NCBI RefSeq assembly: GCF_024713975.1
Contig: NC_091100.1
Coordinates: forward strand, 20,633,501 to 20,697,500
Source: Paralichthys olivaceus
Lineage: Eukaryota > Chordata > Actinopteri > Pleuronectiformes > Paralichthyidae
DNA length: 64,000 nucleotides
Reading direction: 5' to 3'
In this document: positions 49,239 to 58,561 of the stretch, piece after piece
Layout of the letters: each line of letters starts with the position of its first letter
Numbering within the stretch: the first letter of the stretch is position 1
Notes under the pieces: generated by a model
The model's input: the letters and a program-made list of their open reading frames with translations, nothing else
Databases searched by the model: none
What the model was told of the DNA's origin: nothing
Translations under genes and position numbers: made by a program

Positions 49239-49330
49239 CTACAAGCCTGACCAGACTGTCTCAAAACAAAACATCAGCTTATCACAAGGACTAGCTTAGC
49301 GGAAGTAGCGGTCGACACATTTCCGGTGCT
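49239..49330 (-). other. wiz: Candidate non-coding leader exon and promoter of wiz
   Basis: A donor TTGTAG followed by GTAAATC ends a putative leader exon at 49239. Two ETS-type motifs (CGGAAGT at 49300-49306 on the plus strand, CCGGAA at 49321-49326 on the minus strand) and no TATA suggest a housekeeping promoter. If transcription starts above 49274, the leader carries an 11-codon upstream reading frame (ATG 49274, TAG 49239-49241). The start site itself is inferred. Confidence 0.45.
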
Positions 49331-50590
49331 GCTGGTCGTTCATAATAAAAGTCCTGAAGATTTATGAACATTGGAGTGTCTGGGGATCACATGCGCCCCC
49401 TAGTGACTCTCCTTAAAAAAGGCCAATTCATATTCTGCACTGAAAGAAAACCTTTTGATTATAAAGTGCTTCACACGAGCAGGCGAATTAATACAAACTA
49501 ATATACATATCATTCCAATTCATGACGACATAAAACTGATTAAGTTTTAATGTGCGATAAAATACATGAAATCAAAAGAAATATAAACAGAAAATCCATG
49601 AAAAATAAATTCAGAAAACACAGAGGGAAATCCTGATTTGCTCAACCATCGTTGAGTTGTCTGTGCAACTGTCAACATGAAAAAACATGGTTACTTTGAC
49701 AACTCTTAAAAACAGCTTCAATCAAAACAAAGTCATTTCTGATCAGCACTCAGTTGTGCTTTCACTAACCCTTATTCATGGACTGTCCAGCCATGGAGGG
49801 TCTACCAGCAAGAACCAGGGATTGTTGGATAACAGATCTTCACTGCCACCAAGTGGACTGTCCCTAGAACACATTGGTGTTGGGCACCGCAGTGGAAGAG
49901 AAAGTCTGAGGACACTCACAGGGAAGAGGGTTGAATTTAAGTACTTTGAAATTGTGCTTTGATTTAACTCGTCAATCTACAGATCTTCATCCTCCGAGAT
50001 TTCTCTCTTGCAGACCTCAGTTTTCAATAAGATTTACGAGTGGGCAAATTATGAAATGGCTCTTCACAATTTAACTGCTGTTCTATAACAGTACCTCTTT
50101 AATTATTAATGTCTATGGATATACGATTTGTTTCGACCATTGATTGCTATGACTCAGGAGTCAATACATGTATAAAATAACCCTTATCCCCACGCCCCTC
50201 AAAGGATAAACAGCCCAGACAATGGATGGAGGGATGGAGAATACTCATAGACATGGTCATATCCTTTTCTGCACGTTAATGTTGTATCATCTAATGATGT
50301 TAAATGATTTACGTTGTTTAGTTACAGGCTTTAAAACAATGAATTTTAATTGCATTTTTAATCTTTGCAAATGAGTGAATTATAAAACAAAAGAGAATAT
50401 AACTACTTAACTTGACTGAATGTATTTACACCACTAGGTGTTGTGTATTAATTTCAGTGTACCAAACTCTGTGCTTGATGTAAGAGCATTTAATTAACAG
50501 AATATTTGAATAAATGAAGTCTCATATTATTTCTGTCAGAGGGAGGCAGATGCACGTTCAAATCCCAACTCTTACTCTGAAGGGGAGTCA
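49331..50590. other. Divergent spacer between wiz and prdx2
   Basis: About 1.26 kb separates the two 5' ends. It holds a CTCF-like motif at 49393-49405 and a weaker one near 49845-49860 (GCCACCAAGTGGACTG). The plus frame at 49687-49962 (91 codons) resembles no family. No antioxidant response element (TGACnnnGC) was seen. Confidence 0.55.
49393..49405 (-). promoter_or_regulatory. CTCF-like motif between divergent promoters
   Basis: The minus strand reads CACTAGGGGGCGC, which fits the core of the vertebrate CTCF consensus (CCASYAGRKGGCR). It lies about 70 bases upstream of the putative wiz start. Binding is inferred from the motif alone. Confidence 0.45.
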
Positions 50591-50593
50591 TTT

Positions 50594-50695
50594 GGACTTC
50601 CGCAGCTGTCTCCTTCTTGCCGTCTCCTCCTCGCTCCTCCTCTTCTCCTCCTCTTCTCCGTGCAGACACATCTCAGCGACTTCACTCAAACACAG
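50594..50695 (+). other. prdx2: Non-coding first exon of prdx2
   Basis: A pyrimidine-rich leader (repeated CTCCTCC and TTCTCC) ends at the donor AACACAG followed by GTGAGT, last exon base 50695. An ETS-type ACTTCCGC sits at 50596-50603. The start of the exon is approximate. The next acceptor is the one at 51512, before the prdx2 start codon. The following 300 bases are CpG-rich, as expected for a promoter-proximal intron. Confidence 0.6.
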
Positions 50696-50831
50696 GTGAG
50701 TGTGAACTGAACCTTCGTGTCACGGTTCACTCGGAGGACTTGTCGTGTTTACCCGCACAGCTCGGACCGGAGCAGAGGCCGCTCACGCGCGAACAAAGCC
50801 GAGCTAAACTCCCAGCCGGTCTGGTGGATGA

Positions 50832-50864
50832 GGCTAGCTGTGGGCTAGCTGTGAGCTAGCTCAC
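50832..50864 (+). repeat. Three-unit 11-base tandem ending in a palindrome
   Basis: GGCTAGCTGTG is repeated twice and followed by AGCTAGCTCAC. The end forms the 14-base palindrome GTGAGCTAGCTCAC (50851-50864). It lies in the CpG-rich part of prdx2 intron 1. Confidence 0.7.
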
Positions 50865-51526
50865 CGGGCGGTGCGGGTCTGCTGCTCCTCTTGTGTGAAG
50901 TGTGTGGTTCTGTTTCTGCCTCAGTCTGTTGTCTCAGGCTCTCACACTCACTCCTGGTTCCGTGTCAAGACCCGGAACTGCAGCTGGACTCTGGCCCGAG
51001 CCGCGTCGCTTCCACAAACCATTCAAACCGACAGAGCAGAGTTAGCCTTTGTCTGCCTCGCATCATGACGATGGCAGACAATTGATATGTCTTAGTGTGA
51101 ACTTGATTCGCTGAGCTGAAGCAACGCAACACTCTCGATTAGTTGGATGTGTGATGAGTTGAATATCAAACGTAAGCATGTGTAACCTCACTGGTTGGCC
51201 TCATCAAGATTATGTAATCGTCCTAATAAGCTGTTGTTCTCTGCTGGCTCAACATGACTTGCATGTGACTCTACAAGCTGTTCAGCCTTGCACCCTAGGA
51301 TCTGTGAAATCCGCCTCTGTTTGACCTCAGGCATATTTTTTTTTAAAGTCTACATGTCATATTTGCTCTTTGGCTCAAGTTAGTCGACGGTTTTACTATC
51401 TTAGCCCCAGATGGTGCCCCCAGGCTCCACCCAGCTGCTGCACTTATCTGCAGTGGTCTGTGAGCTCCAGGAATTTTCTGGTTACTTATGTTTGTGCTGT
51501 CTCACCCTCAGTCCTTCATCACCACC

Positions 51527-54500
51527 ATGTCTTCTGGAAACGCCATGATCGGGAAGCCTGCCCCAGACTTTAAAGCCACGGCTGTAGTGGATGGGCAGTT
51601 CAAGGACATCAAGCTGTCAGACTACAGTGGTAAGTGTTATAATTAATGTATGAAGACGGTGGTAAGGGTCCTGATTACCTTTGTCTTAAATGTTTCCAAT
51701 TAAAAGTCTCACAAAGCATCAGTTGCATGAGCTGCAGGGTTTCTGCTTTTATAAATTCTGCAGCAGCAACCAGCCGCTGCTTATTTATTTCCGGTGCTGC
51801 TTCAGGATTGGGTCGAACACACACACACACGCTGCTGGCCTGTACTTGCTGTTCACTTTAACAATAAACATCAACACTAATCAGAAGTTACAAGAACCTG
51901 TATGTTTGGTTTGCTCTGGATTTTATCAGGCATGCATTTCCCATAAACACGAGGAAGGGAGGGGTCCAGCATCATGTGCACATGCAGTTTACCTGCCACA
52001 CACTACATGAGACACCAACATTGAGGACAACAGGGTTTAAGAAGACCGTGATAAATAACTAAATAAATGGGATTGTCAGTTTATTAGAAAAGAGTGACAG
52101 AAACGGACAGACACACAGCAAACTGGAGAGAAGTTCCTCCTGCAAGTTCATTCGTTCACACGGTGACCGGCCTGCCATCCCTGCTCAGAAAAATCCTAGA
52201 GGCAACATCGGACTGTATTTATGTAACGCTTTTCCAACATCATCCCAAAAAATTGAAAGTTCATCACACTTAAAGCCACATTGTGACACTTCTTTTCTAT
52301 CGCACACCATTCACTTCCTGCACAGCAGTCAGTGACAATTTCAGTATAAGAAATCTTGTCCAAGGATGCTTCTGCATGTGGACTGGAGGAGTCAGGGATC
52401 AAACCACCGACCTTCTGGTTAACAGATGAACTGCTCTACTTCCATGTATATTGATGAAGGAAAATAATACACTTTCAATGAGCATAGAGCTGCTAGCAAA
52501 CAGTTTTCAAGTCAGATCAGATGGGAACCTCACCATTAATTTTAATAGTTAGCGGCTTGAGAATAAAGAGTTCTATGAACGTGCAAATGAACCAAACCAC
52601 TCTTTCAAACATGCGACAATGGGGATCAAGTTTGTGTGGTCTTAGCAAAGTTTGGTCTTAAATTTAATATCAAGTGGCACTAAAAAGGTGTTTATAAGTC
52701 TTTAATTTAACTTATTTTAGCTGTAGACACAAAAGCTCTTCAATTTAACCATGTGAATTTTAGACCTACCTTGACCCACTTGGTTTTAGATTATCAACAT
52801 ATATTTTTCAGCCTTCACCTATGTGGTTGAACCAAACTTAATGATTCCCTTGTTTTTTTTCCCCTGGTGCTCTTTAGGGAAGTATGTTGTCTTCTTCTTC
52901 TACCCCCTGGACTTCACCTTTGTGTGCCCCACTGAGATTGTGGCTTTCAGCGACAGAGCAGAGGAGTTCCGCAAAATCGGCTGCGAGGTTATCGGCTGCT
53001 CCGTAGACTCTCACTTCAGTCACTTGGCATGGTGAGCATTCTCCCCAGCTGAAAGGAAATCTCGACCTGAGTTGAACTGTAATTAGTGTGATTGTATGCT
53101 GTGGGAACTTGACTACCTCAGTGGTCCTGAGCCAACACTTATGAAAATAATAACGTTCACTCTGACATGTGTCAGCAAGTGATTTCATTGCACTGAAACC
53201 GCTTGTTAAGTACTTTAGTTTTGATACATTTTACCATTTGTATTCTTCCTCCAAACCCTGTCTCCACCAACTCAAAACAATGCACACAAACATTCTAACA
53301 CTGACTCCAGAAAGGCTGTAAGAAAAAGCACAAGGAATCCAGTAAATGTAGGCTGTGGTTTAAGCCTGACTTTAGCTTTGGCATTTGTCATATTAATGTC
53401 GATCGGTATTTTCAGTTTTTATCAAGGTGTCCTTTAGGCGTAGTGTGCACTAGTATCTTCGATATAGAGGAAATCAAAAATATTTGATCAGTACTTTGTA
53501 GATATCATTGGATTATTTAATGACTCGAGTGAGGACATCCCTAGTTGACAGTTTACACAATACAATTAACCCTGAAGATTATTGGGAGATCTGAAGCAGG
53601 ATCCCCCCTTGTTTAGCTGTTTATCTCCTTTCACTCTGGTTCTCTGCGTAGCCTTGATAAGGTCAAGAGGTGACGGCCTCTGAATTAAACTGCACTTCAT
53701 GTAAGGAATAAAGAGGAGTAAGGACACTTGGGGCAGGAACTGCACAACATTCACAAGTCTTAATGCAGTGTATTGTTTTGGAGTTTCAATATGATATATT
53801 ATTTGAAAATTTTTGTGGGAATTTCAGTCACTTGGGCCACTCTCTTTCCGTTTGACTGAAGATGTTACTAAGTTTTAAGGAACCATCTTTACTCATTGGT
53901 TTCATTTATTCTAAATGTAATTTTTCAGCCTTAAGCAGCAGGAGTTTTATTCTTTGTTTCGATTTTTCAGGGTTATACTTTCAGTACAATACTTTATAAG
54001 GGCACGCATGTTTTGTATGTGCTATTGCCCCATAAGCACCAACAATGCATACAATGGATTTGAGCTTTTCTAATAACACTTTATTTTGTCATACAGGATC
54101 AACACACCAAGAAAGCAGGGAGGTCTGGGTAACATGAAGATTCCTCTTGTGGCAGATCTCACCAAGTCAATCTCCAGAGACTATGGTGTGCTGAAGGAGG
54201 ACGATGGCATCGCATATAGGTCAGACCGCTTATCATTTAAAAACCACAAAGGCCCAGTAGTTACTGTCTAGTGTGAGCATGGTAACATGTATTACCTCTG
54301 CTCTATGATTACTATAATGATTAAGTAAGCACTGAAAGTGTAGAGGGACTTAAGGATTTAGATGTTATCACTTTGTGCAGTATTTTGACCTCGTTTTGTG
54401 CTTCTCAGGGGTCTGTTTGTGATTGACGACAAGGGCATCTTGAGGCAGATCACCATCAATGACTTGCCTGTGGGTCGCTCTGTGGACGAAACGCTGCGTC

Positions 54501-55377
54501 TGATCCAGGCCTTCCAGCACACTGACAAATACGGAGAGGGTGAGTAAAATGAATTGGTAACTTTAGATGCCTTGCACTGCACATTTCACATGTTAAATGT
54601 ATAATAAAAAAAAATGTACACAAGATTTTCTGCTGTTAGATGTCGCAACACCATTTCAGACCAAAACAAAGTTGTGTTTTAATGTTTGTCTTCTCTGAAA
54701 GACGTCACAGCTCTGAAAATGGATGAAAATTAGCGTGTCCTCCTGCATCACTGCCAATAAGCTCACTTAATGAAGGTGGAGCGGACCAACTGGTTTATGG
54801 GGGGGACTTGCATGCACTAACATGACCGGCTACCAGATTACAATTCACAGAGTGACTTCACTATCTGCTCAGGGTGCCATCACTCCATTATATTTTTACA
54901 GAGAAAATGGATGTTGGGTACAATTTAAAATATTGTGTGTATGTTAGAAATAACTAGATTCTTTAAGCTACCTGTAGCAACAGGGCTCTCACTTTTTTTT
55001 ATCTGAACGTGGGGGAACACTTCATATTTGAATTGTTATTACCGGTTCAAATAAAAATACAGTCCAGAATCATACGTTCATACAAATTGCAATAATGCCA
55101 AATTTGTCTGAAAAGGAGTTTTAGGACAAGTGAAAGCCCTAGTAGCTGTTAACTGACTTGGAGGCTTCATGGGCTTTCATTGTTAGTTTACCCTCTTGGG
55201 TATTAACATATGCACTTTGTCCTTGGGGTTTGCAAATTGTATTGTTTGCCATTGACGCCTTATTGTGCACTTTGTCCCTTCTCCCTCTTCACAGTTTGCC
55301 CTGCTGGCTGGAAACCCGGGAGTGACACCATCGTTCCTGATGTCAACAAGAGCAAAGAGTTCTTCTCCAAGCAGTAA
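51527..55377 (+). CDS. prdx2: Peroxiredoxin-2, typical 2-Cys peroxidase (five coding exons)
   Basis: This cytosolic thiol peroxidase reduces hydrogen peroxide and organic peroxides with thioredoxin as electron donor; it forms dimers and decamers. Coding exons are 51527-51629, 52878-53031, 54097-54219, 54409-54539 and 55295-55377 (stop included), 594 bases, 197 residues; mammalian PRDX2 has 198. The start ATG follows an acceptor (CCCTCAG) and has an ACCACC Kozak context. The peroxidatic cysteine is C51 in FVCPTE; the resolving cysteine is C172 in EVCPAGW. The GGLG loop is at 94-97. [14 protein letters not shown] near the N-terminus and C70 in GCEV favour PRDX2 over PRDX1. The C-terminal motif is FF (193-194) where mammals have YF. 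All splice phases agree. The gene is divergent from wiz and convergent with junb. Confidence 0.95.
52200..52445 (-). mobile_element. tRNA-derived SINE-like repeat in prdx2 intron 2
   Basis: Read on the minus strand, the head has AGTAGAGCAGTTCATCTG (box A-like) and, about 25 bases later, GGTTTGATCCC (52395-52405), which fits the pol III box B consensus. The body has CCAGTCCACATGCAGAAGC and the far end GGAAAAGCGTTACATAAAT. The reverse of that end resembles the fragment at 60463 (TTTATTTATATAGCATTTTT). It is on the strand opposite to prdx2. Confidence 0.6.
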
Positions 55378-55465
55378 ACGTGAAAGTGTCCTCGCTGATT
55401 TGTAGCACTTGCCTTCAGATGAGGTGTCCCTGTGAAGCAGTATCTCATGGCGTCCAGTCTAATCT

Positions 55466-55471
55466 ATTAAA
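55466..55471 (+). terminator. prdx2: Possible poly(A) signal of prdx2 (ATTAAA)
   Basis: ATTAAA lies 89 bases after the stop codon. A second ATTAAA is at 55649-55654, followed by a GT-rich stretch (GTAAGTGTTTTGTCTG). The latter arrangement is the better match for a cleavage site, so both may be used. Confidence 0.4.
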
Positions 55472-55659
55472 CTCAGTAAAGTTTCAGAACCTGTTGGGGT
55501 AAAAAACCTTCTGTTGGAACTCTTATCTTTGTATTTACAGTATTTGGGGCGACCACATAGTCTTAAGCACTGAAATGATAGTTTTGTTCCTTTTTCAGAA
55601 AACTCACAGATATTTTTCCTTGTCATGAATAATTCCTGTTACATCTTTATTAAAGCACT

Positions 55660-56638
55660 GGGAGATAATGTAAGTGTTTTGTCTGATAAATATCTGTGGC
55701 ACTCAATATATTCTGATCATTCCAAATGTGACCTCTAGGTGGTGCCATAAGTCTACCTGAATCACTTCTAGTTTGGTGACTTAAATTTGGGAAAATAATT
55801 TTGCGAGCAGACATTTATAAAATAAACTTGGGGTCAGTCCTGTGCCTGGCAGAGGCTGTGTGTACGTCATGAGGCTGAGAAGTCTTAGTTAATATAGGAG
55901 TTCTTGTGGTGGCTGACTCAGTACAACAACCTGGTGTTGCCAAATGGCACAGAGAAGCTCGTTGGGAAAGATTGGACTGTCGGAAATGACTTAACAGAAC
56001 TACACGACTGTCGTATGTAGGTTCCTTAGAGGGTGTCTTGTGATTGAAAGACTGAAACACCGGATGACTAAGGTACACAACTGTTTCTTCCCTAACATCT
56101 GCTTTTGATCCCTGATATCTGCTGGTGGCTGGCCACTTCAAACACACAATATTCACCACCTTGCCCTCTGTTCTGAAATTATTTGATCAATGAATTTATC
56201 CCACTTTGTTCATGTAGTGTAATGATGATACCATATTTTCTGAGGTGAAACCTGAGTAAACTATTAAGTGGAATATGATATTCAGATAAAGTAATCCTGA
56301 TTTGTTGAGGTTAAACATTTTATTTGGCTCTTTTCTGTTGTGTCTGGATCCTACTATTATTATGATTCCACTGGGTTAAGTCTGCCAGTGACTGTTGCCA
56401 CTAATTCTTGTAATTTCAGACCAGCTCTTTTACCATCAGACAGTCTGATGACTTCTGCATATTTGTATGGAACTTTTTTTTTTTCCTGAACTGCTGTTCT
56501 CACAGCTTGTTTTTGGGAAACTGAAAGACGAACGGGGAAACTCCATTAACTCGAATAAACCACTCATTGACAGTCTACACACACACTGTGGTGAGAAGTG
56601 GAGAGCGCAGCGTCTCTGCCTGGCAATGTAGGAGGGAG
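55660..56638. other. Convergent spacer between prdx2 and junb
   Basis: No gene was seen. A CTCF-like CCTCTAGGTGGTGCC is at 55732-55746. The 114-codon minus frame at 55815-56159 has no domain. Confidence 0.5.
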
Positions 56639-56707
56639 TTCCCGGAAACCTTTTCTGTTATGTGACGTGTCTAAATTGACCATATATGGAATGACACATG
56701 TACGTCA
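56639..56707. promoter_or_regulatory. junb: Candidate immediate-early enhancer 3' of junb
   Basis: Within 70 bases there are a palindromic STAT/GAS motif TTCCCGGAA (56639-56647, also an ETS core), a CRE half-site TGACGT (56663-56668), a perfect CArG box CCATATATGG (56680-56689) and an inverted CRE half-site TACGTCA (56701-56707). Mammalian JunB is known to have growth-factor-responsive elements, including an SRE, in its 3' flank. This cluster lies about 490 bases beyond the stop codon and about 90 bases beyond the likely poly(A) signal. Function here is inferred. Confidence 0.6.
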
Positions 56708-56797
56708 ATAGGGAGACAGTCCTACGCTGGGACGTCTCCAACGTGGAGAAACTGCTGTCAACTTCACTGACCAGAAATATCAGCAGCACTGACCCAC

Positions 56798-56803
56798 TTT
56801 ATT
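56798..56803 (-). terminator. junb: Likely poly(A) signal of junb (AATAAA)
   Basis: The minus strand reads AATAAA about 390 bases after the junb stop codon. This gives a 3' UTR of roughly 400 bases. Confidence 0.5.
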
Positions 56804-57195
56804 CACTGACTCCTAATGAATGTCACCTTTAAACAGTGGATGTCAATAAGAAAAACACCAGATATGTTTCTTACTTTGATAATTTCATTTACTTAAATAT
56901 ACTGTACAAGTAAAAAAAGACCGGCTCATCAGGTTCAACCTGATAAACTCAAATAACTTACATAAGAGGCATCACAATATGCAGTCAAATAAAATGTAAA
57001 CCGGCAAAGCCAAGACGACACATATTTAAAAATGCCCAAAGTGTTTTTTAGAGTCTGGTGGTTCCTGTGAGGAGGATTCTTTTCTTTCAGCCAGAGGAGG
57101 CACACAGATCCAGCTCTGTCACACAGTCTATGGAGTCCATGGGGTAGTCAGTGCAGTCCTTGTCCAGTGTTTGTTGTTGAAAGTGCATCGTTTTT

Positions 57196-58179
57196 TCAGT
57201 AAGACTTGACTTTGGGCGCCAACATGAGCTGGCAGCCACTGCTCACATGTGTCATGACTTTCTGTTTGAGCTGGGCCACCTGCTCCCTCAGAACAGAGGC
57301 CGTGTTCGACAGTCCGGCGTTGTCCGTTTTCAGCACCTTCACCTTGTCCTCCAGACGCGCGATGCGCTCCAGCTTGCGCCGCCGACACTTGGAGGCGGCG
57401 AGCCGGTTCCTCAGCCGCTTGCGCTCCGTTTTGATGCGCTCCTGGTTCTCCATGTCGATGGGCGACATCGGCGGGGAGCTGTCGCTGCTGTTCATGTCGG
57501 GCACCGTCTGCGGCTCCTCTTTCAGCCCACCGAAGCGCTGCGAGTGGAGGCCGGCGCCCACCAGCGAGTGCTGGAAGTGGTGGGACCCGTGCGCAACGGC
57601 CTGGTGATGCTGGTGGTACTGGGGCAGGTAGTTGATGGTGGTGGACGGATAGCCGGGTGCGGAGGACAGGCTGGGGTTGGTGTTGCAGCTGCTCAGGGTG
57701 GTGTACTCAAGCGGCTCCGGCTGCATGGAGGAGCCGAACACGGAGGCTGGTGCTGGGCAGCCGACGCCGCCGGTGCCGATGGACACGTTTGGAGGAGCCA
57801 TCTGGTTCATCTTGTGTAGGTCGTCCAACGCTTTGACGAAACCCTCCGCGAAGCCCTCCTGCTCCTCTGTGATGCCGCGGCTGTAGAGGTACTGGCCGGG
57901 TGTCGGCGTCGTTGTGATAACCCCGTTACTATTCTGGATAATCAGTCGCTCCAGCTCAGGAGAGGCGAGCTTCAGAGAGCCCACGTCCGCCGCCGGATAG
58001 AAATCAGTGTCGGCGCCGCGCAGGTGCTGGGACTTGAAGTTTGAGCTCCGATATGAGTCGGAGAAGTTCAGGTTCATATTCTGCTTTAGCAGCTTGTAGT
58101 CGTGCAGTGCTGCGCCTGGATGGCCATAAGCAGAGAGAAACGAGTCGTCATAAAAAGGCTGTTCCATTATTGTGGACAT
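57196..58179 (-). CDS. junb: JunB, AP-1 family bZIP transcription factor (intronless)
   Basis: This nuclear factor dimerises through a leucine zipper with Fos, ATF or Jun partners and binds TPA-response and CRE sites. The frame is 327 residues with no intron, as in all vertebrate jun genes. The start [14 protein letters not shown] matches the family N-terminus. [12 protein letters not shown] carries the S73-Pro phosphosite, and TTTPTP (89-94) the T91/T93 pair. [21 protein letters not shown] is the conserved delta/activation region. A sumoylation-type LKEE lies at K220, followed by EPQTVPD and a Ser-Pro cluster. The basic region has NRLAASKCR with C265. Zipper leucines are at 276, 283, 290, 297 and 304. 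[11 protein letters not shown] and the STTINYLP stretch favour JunB over c-Jun or JunD. Fish may carry two junb paralogues; I cannot tell which this is. Confidence 0.93.
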   Translation of the reverse strand: MSTIMEQPFYDDSFLSAYGHPGAALHDYKLLKQNMNLNFSDSYRSSNFKSQHLRGADTDFYPAADVGSLKLASPELERLIIQNSNGVITTTPTPGQYLYSRGITEEQEGFAEGFVKALDDLHKMNQMAPPNVSIGTGGVGCPAPASVFGSSMQPEPLEYTTLSSCNTNPSLSSAPGYPSTTINYLPQYHQHHQAVAHGSHHFQHSLVGAGLHSQRFGGLKEEPQTVPDMNSSDSSPPMSPIDMENQERIKTERKRLRNRLAASKCRRRKLERIARLEDKVKVLKTDNAGLSNTASVLREQVAQLKQKVMTHVSSGCQLMLAPKVKSY

Positions 58180-58460
58180 ATTTTAAATCAGACAGTCAAA
58201 TACAAGAGTGCGCTGCAGAAGACGCTGGACACCGAGGCTTCAGTGTCCCGAACGAGTCGATCTCCGGCACAGAGTGTGGAGATCAGAGTAATGAAAAGCA
58301 GAGCAAAACTTCCAAATGAGTGGAACTGTACTGTACCAAGTCGTCGATTTGTACCTTTTGAGTAGCCGTGACTAAATCAGACGTTTTCAATCCACTCGTG
58401 TATCGGAGCTCCGTGCGTGTTTCTTCTGTTTGTGTCAAACAGCCCGACCAGCGTCTCCAC

Positions 58461-58467
58461 TTTTATA
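58461..58467 (-). promoter_or_regulatory. junb: junb TATA box
   Basis: TATAAAA on the minus strand lies 280-290 bases upstream of the start codon. A start site near 58434 and a 5' UTR of about 255 bases are inferred from it. Confidence 0.75.
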
Positions 58468-58492
58468 AGATCCGGCTCCAAACAGCCCTGTG

Positions 58493-58497
58493 ATTGG
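58493..58497 (-). promoter_or_regulatory. junb: junb CCAAT box
   Basis: CCAAT (in GGCCAATCACAG on the minus strand) lies about 28 bases upstream of the TATA box, the usual arrangement in jun-family promoters. Confidence 0.65.
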
Positions 58498-58538
58498 CCG
58501 CTCCTCCTCCCTCCCTCCTGGGTGTCACGCAGATCTGA

Positions 58539-58560
58539 TGACGTTGTTGCCAGGAAGTAG
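58539..58560. promoter_or_regulatory. junb: CRE/ATF half-site and ETS motif upstream of junb
   Basis: TGACGT at 58539-58544 and AGGAAGTAG at 58552-58560 lie about 105-125 bases upstream of the inferred start. Both motif classes occur in mammalian junB promoters. This is motif evidence only. Confidence 0.45.
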
Positions 58561-58561
58561 G

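Noticed and set aside
50200..50590. Antioxidant response element controlling prdx2
   Set aside because: I searched by eye for TGACnnnGC on both strands upstream of exon 1 and did not find a convincing match.
51527..55377. Identification as prdx1 instead of prdx2
   Set aside because: The N-terminal [15 protein letters not shown]70 in GCEV and the neighbouring junb favour Prdx2. Prdx1 usually has an extra residue (MPDGQ) in this stretch.
57247..57819. 190-codon plus-strand frame across junb
   Set aside because: It is the antisense shadow of the GC-rich junb coding sequence.
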